From the NCBI GenBank assembly GCA_964657885.1, contig CAZZWO010000190.1, positions 1 through 6,077 on the forward strand: 6,077 nt of DNA. The letters are read 5' to 3'. This document shows, piece after piece, positions 5,864-6,077 of the stretch. This DNA comes from BOG-908 sp964657885 (lineage in GTDB: Bacteria; Pseudomonadota; Alphaproteobacteria; Acetobacterales; Acetobacteraceae). The stretch's first letter is position 1, and every line of letters starts with the position of its first letter. The notes under the pieces were generated by a model. That model saw nothing but the letters and a program-made list of their open reading frames with translations. It had not been told where the DNA came from and searched no databases. Both the position numbers and the translations under genes were made by a program.

Positions 5864-6077
5864 GTGCCATCCGGCACGCTCGAAGCGCGCATCCGCGAAC
5901 TGGAAGCCCGTCTGGAGGAGAGTGAGGAAACGCTGGAGGCGATCCGGCGCGGCGACATCGATGCGCTGGTCGTCCGTGTCGATGCCGACCAGCATCGCGT
6001 CTACACGCTTGAGAGCGCCGACCGTCCCTATCGCGTGCTGATCGAGCATATGCAGGAAGGCGCTGTCACGCTCAGCG
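5864..6077 (+). CDS. N-terminus of a PAS-type sensor protein, probably a histidine kinase (3' end outside window)
   Basis: The frame is open to the right edge and gives 71 residues from GTG 5864. Residues 6-29 form a charged amphipathic helix with coiled-coil character (L6, I10, L13, L17, L24 spacing). G-D-I-D-A-L-V-V (30-37) and V-Y-T-L-E-S-A-D-R-P-Y-R (46-57), followed by a stretch ending M-Q-E-G-A-V-T-L-S (63-71), are a pattern familiar from the N-termini of soluble PAS-domain sensor histidine kinases, where the PAS domain begins about at the R-P-Y-R segment. There is no signal peptide or membrane segment, so a cytoplasmic sensor is expected. The kinase domains lie outside the window, so histidine kinase is inferred from the N-terminal pattern and from the common presence of such kinases beside non-cyanobacterial kaiBC. 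GTG 5846, in a GTGA overlap with kaiB2, is an alternative start adding six residues. Either way it belongs to the same transcription unit as kaiC and both kaiB genes. Confidence 0.75.
   Translation, partial: MPSGTLEARIRELEARLEESEETLEAIRRGDIDALVVRVDADQHRVYTLESADRPYRVLIEHMQEGAVTLS

Noticed and set aside
1..6077. Mobile elements, tRNA or rRNA genes, and CRISPR-like arrays.
   Set aside because: No terminal inverted repeats, transposase motifs, tRNA-like cloverleaf or regularly spaced repeats were seen on reading both strands.

Overview
The window is a gene-dense, very GC-rich stretch with every convincing gene on the + strand. Gene content and order (argJ followed by GNAT and MutT functions, MgtC, a CinA-type domain protein, then a Kai cluster ending in a PAS-type sensor) suggest an alphaproteobacterium, plausibly of the Rhodospirillales/Acetobacteraceae. 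That placement rests on protein style and gene order, not on a database search.

Left half (1-3298), housekeeping: the 3' part of argJ (arginine biosynthesis); a fused GNAT acetyltransferase/Nudix (MutT-like) protein that follows argJ without a normal start codon; an MgtC/SapB-family inner-membrane protein with a hairpin just before its ribosome binding site; and a stand-alone CinA N-terminal-type (MoCF_biosynth) protein.

Right half (3401-6077), a Kai timing cluster: kaiC (571 aa, two complete P-loop ATPase domains, a Ser-Ser pair where cyanobacterial KaiC has its Ser431/Thr432 phosphosites, and a C-terminal coiled coil in place of the short cyanobacterial tail), then two different kaiB genes, then the start of a coiled-coil plus PAS signalling protein, probably a histidine kinase, cut by the window edge. 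kaiC/kaiB1 overlap by 4 nt (ATGA), kaiB1/kaiB2 by 4 nt (TTGA), and the sensor gene starts either in a third overlap (GTGA) or 14 nt later behind a good GGAGG. This points to one translationally coupled operon. No kaiA is visible.

The likely working model is a KaiA-independent KaiB-KaiC timer of the kind known from purple bacteria, in which the coiled-coil tail replaces the need for KaiA, two KaiB paralogues compete or act at different phases, and the linked sensor kinase reads out or resets the KaiC state. The KaiC and KaiB identities are seen in sequence; the timer behaviour and division of labour are inference.
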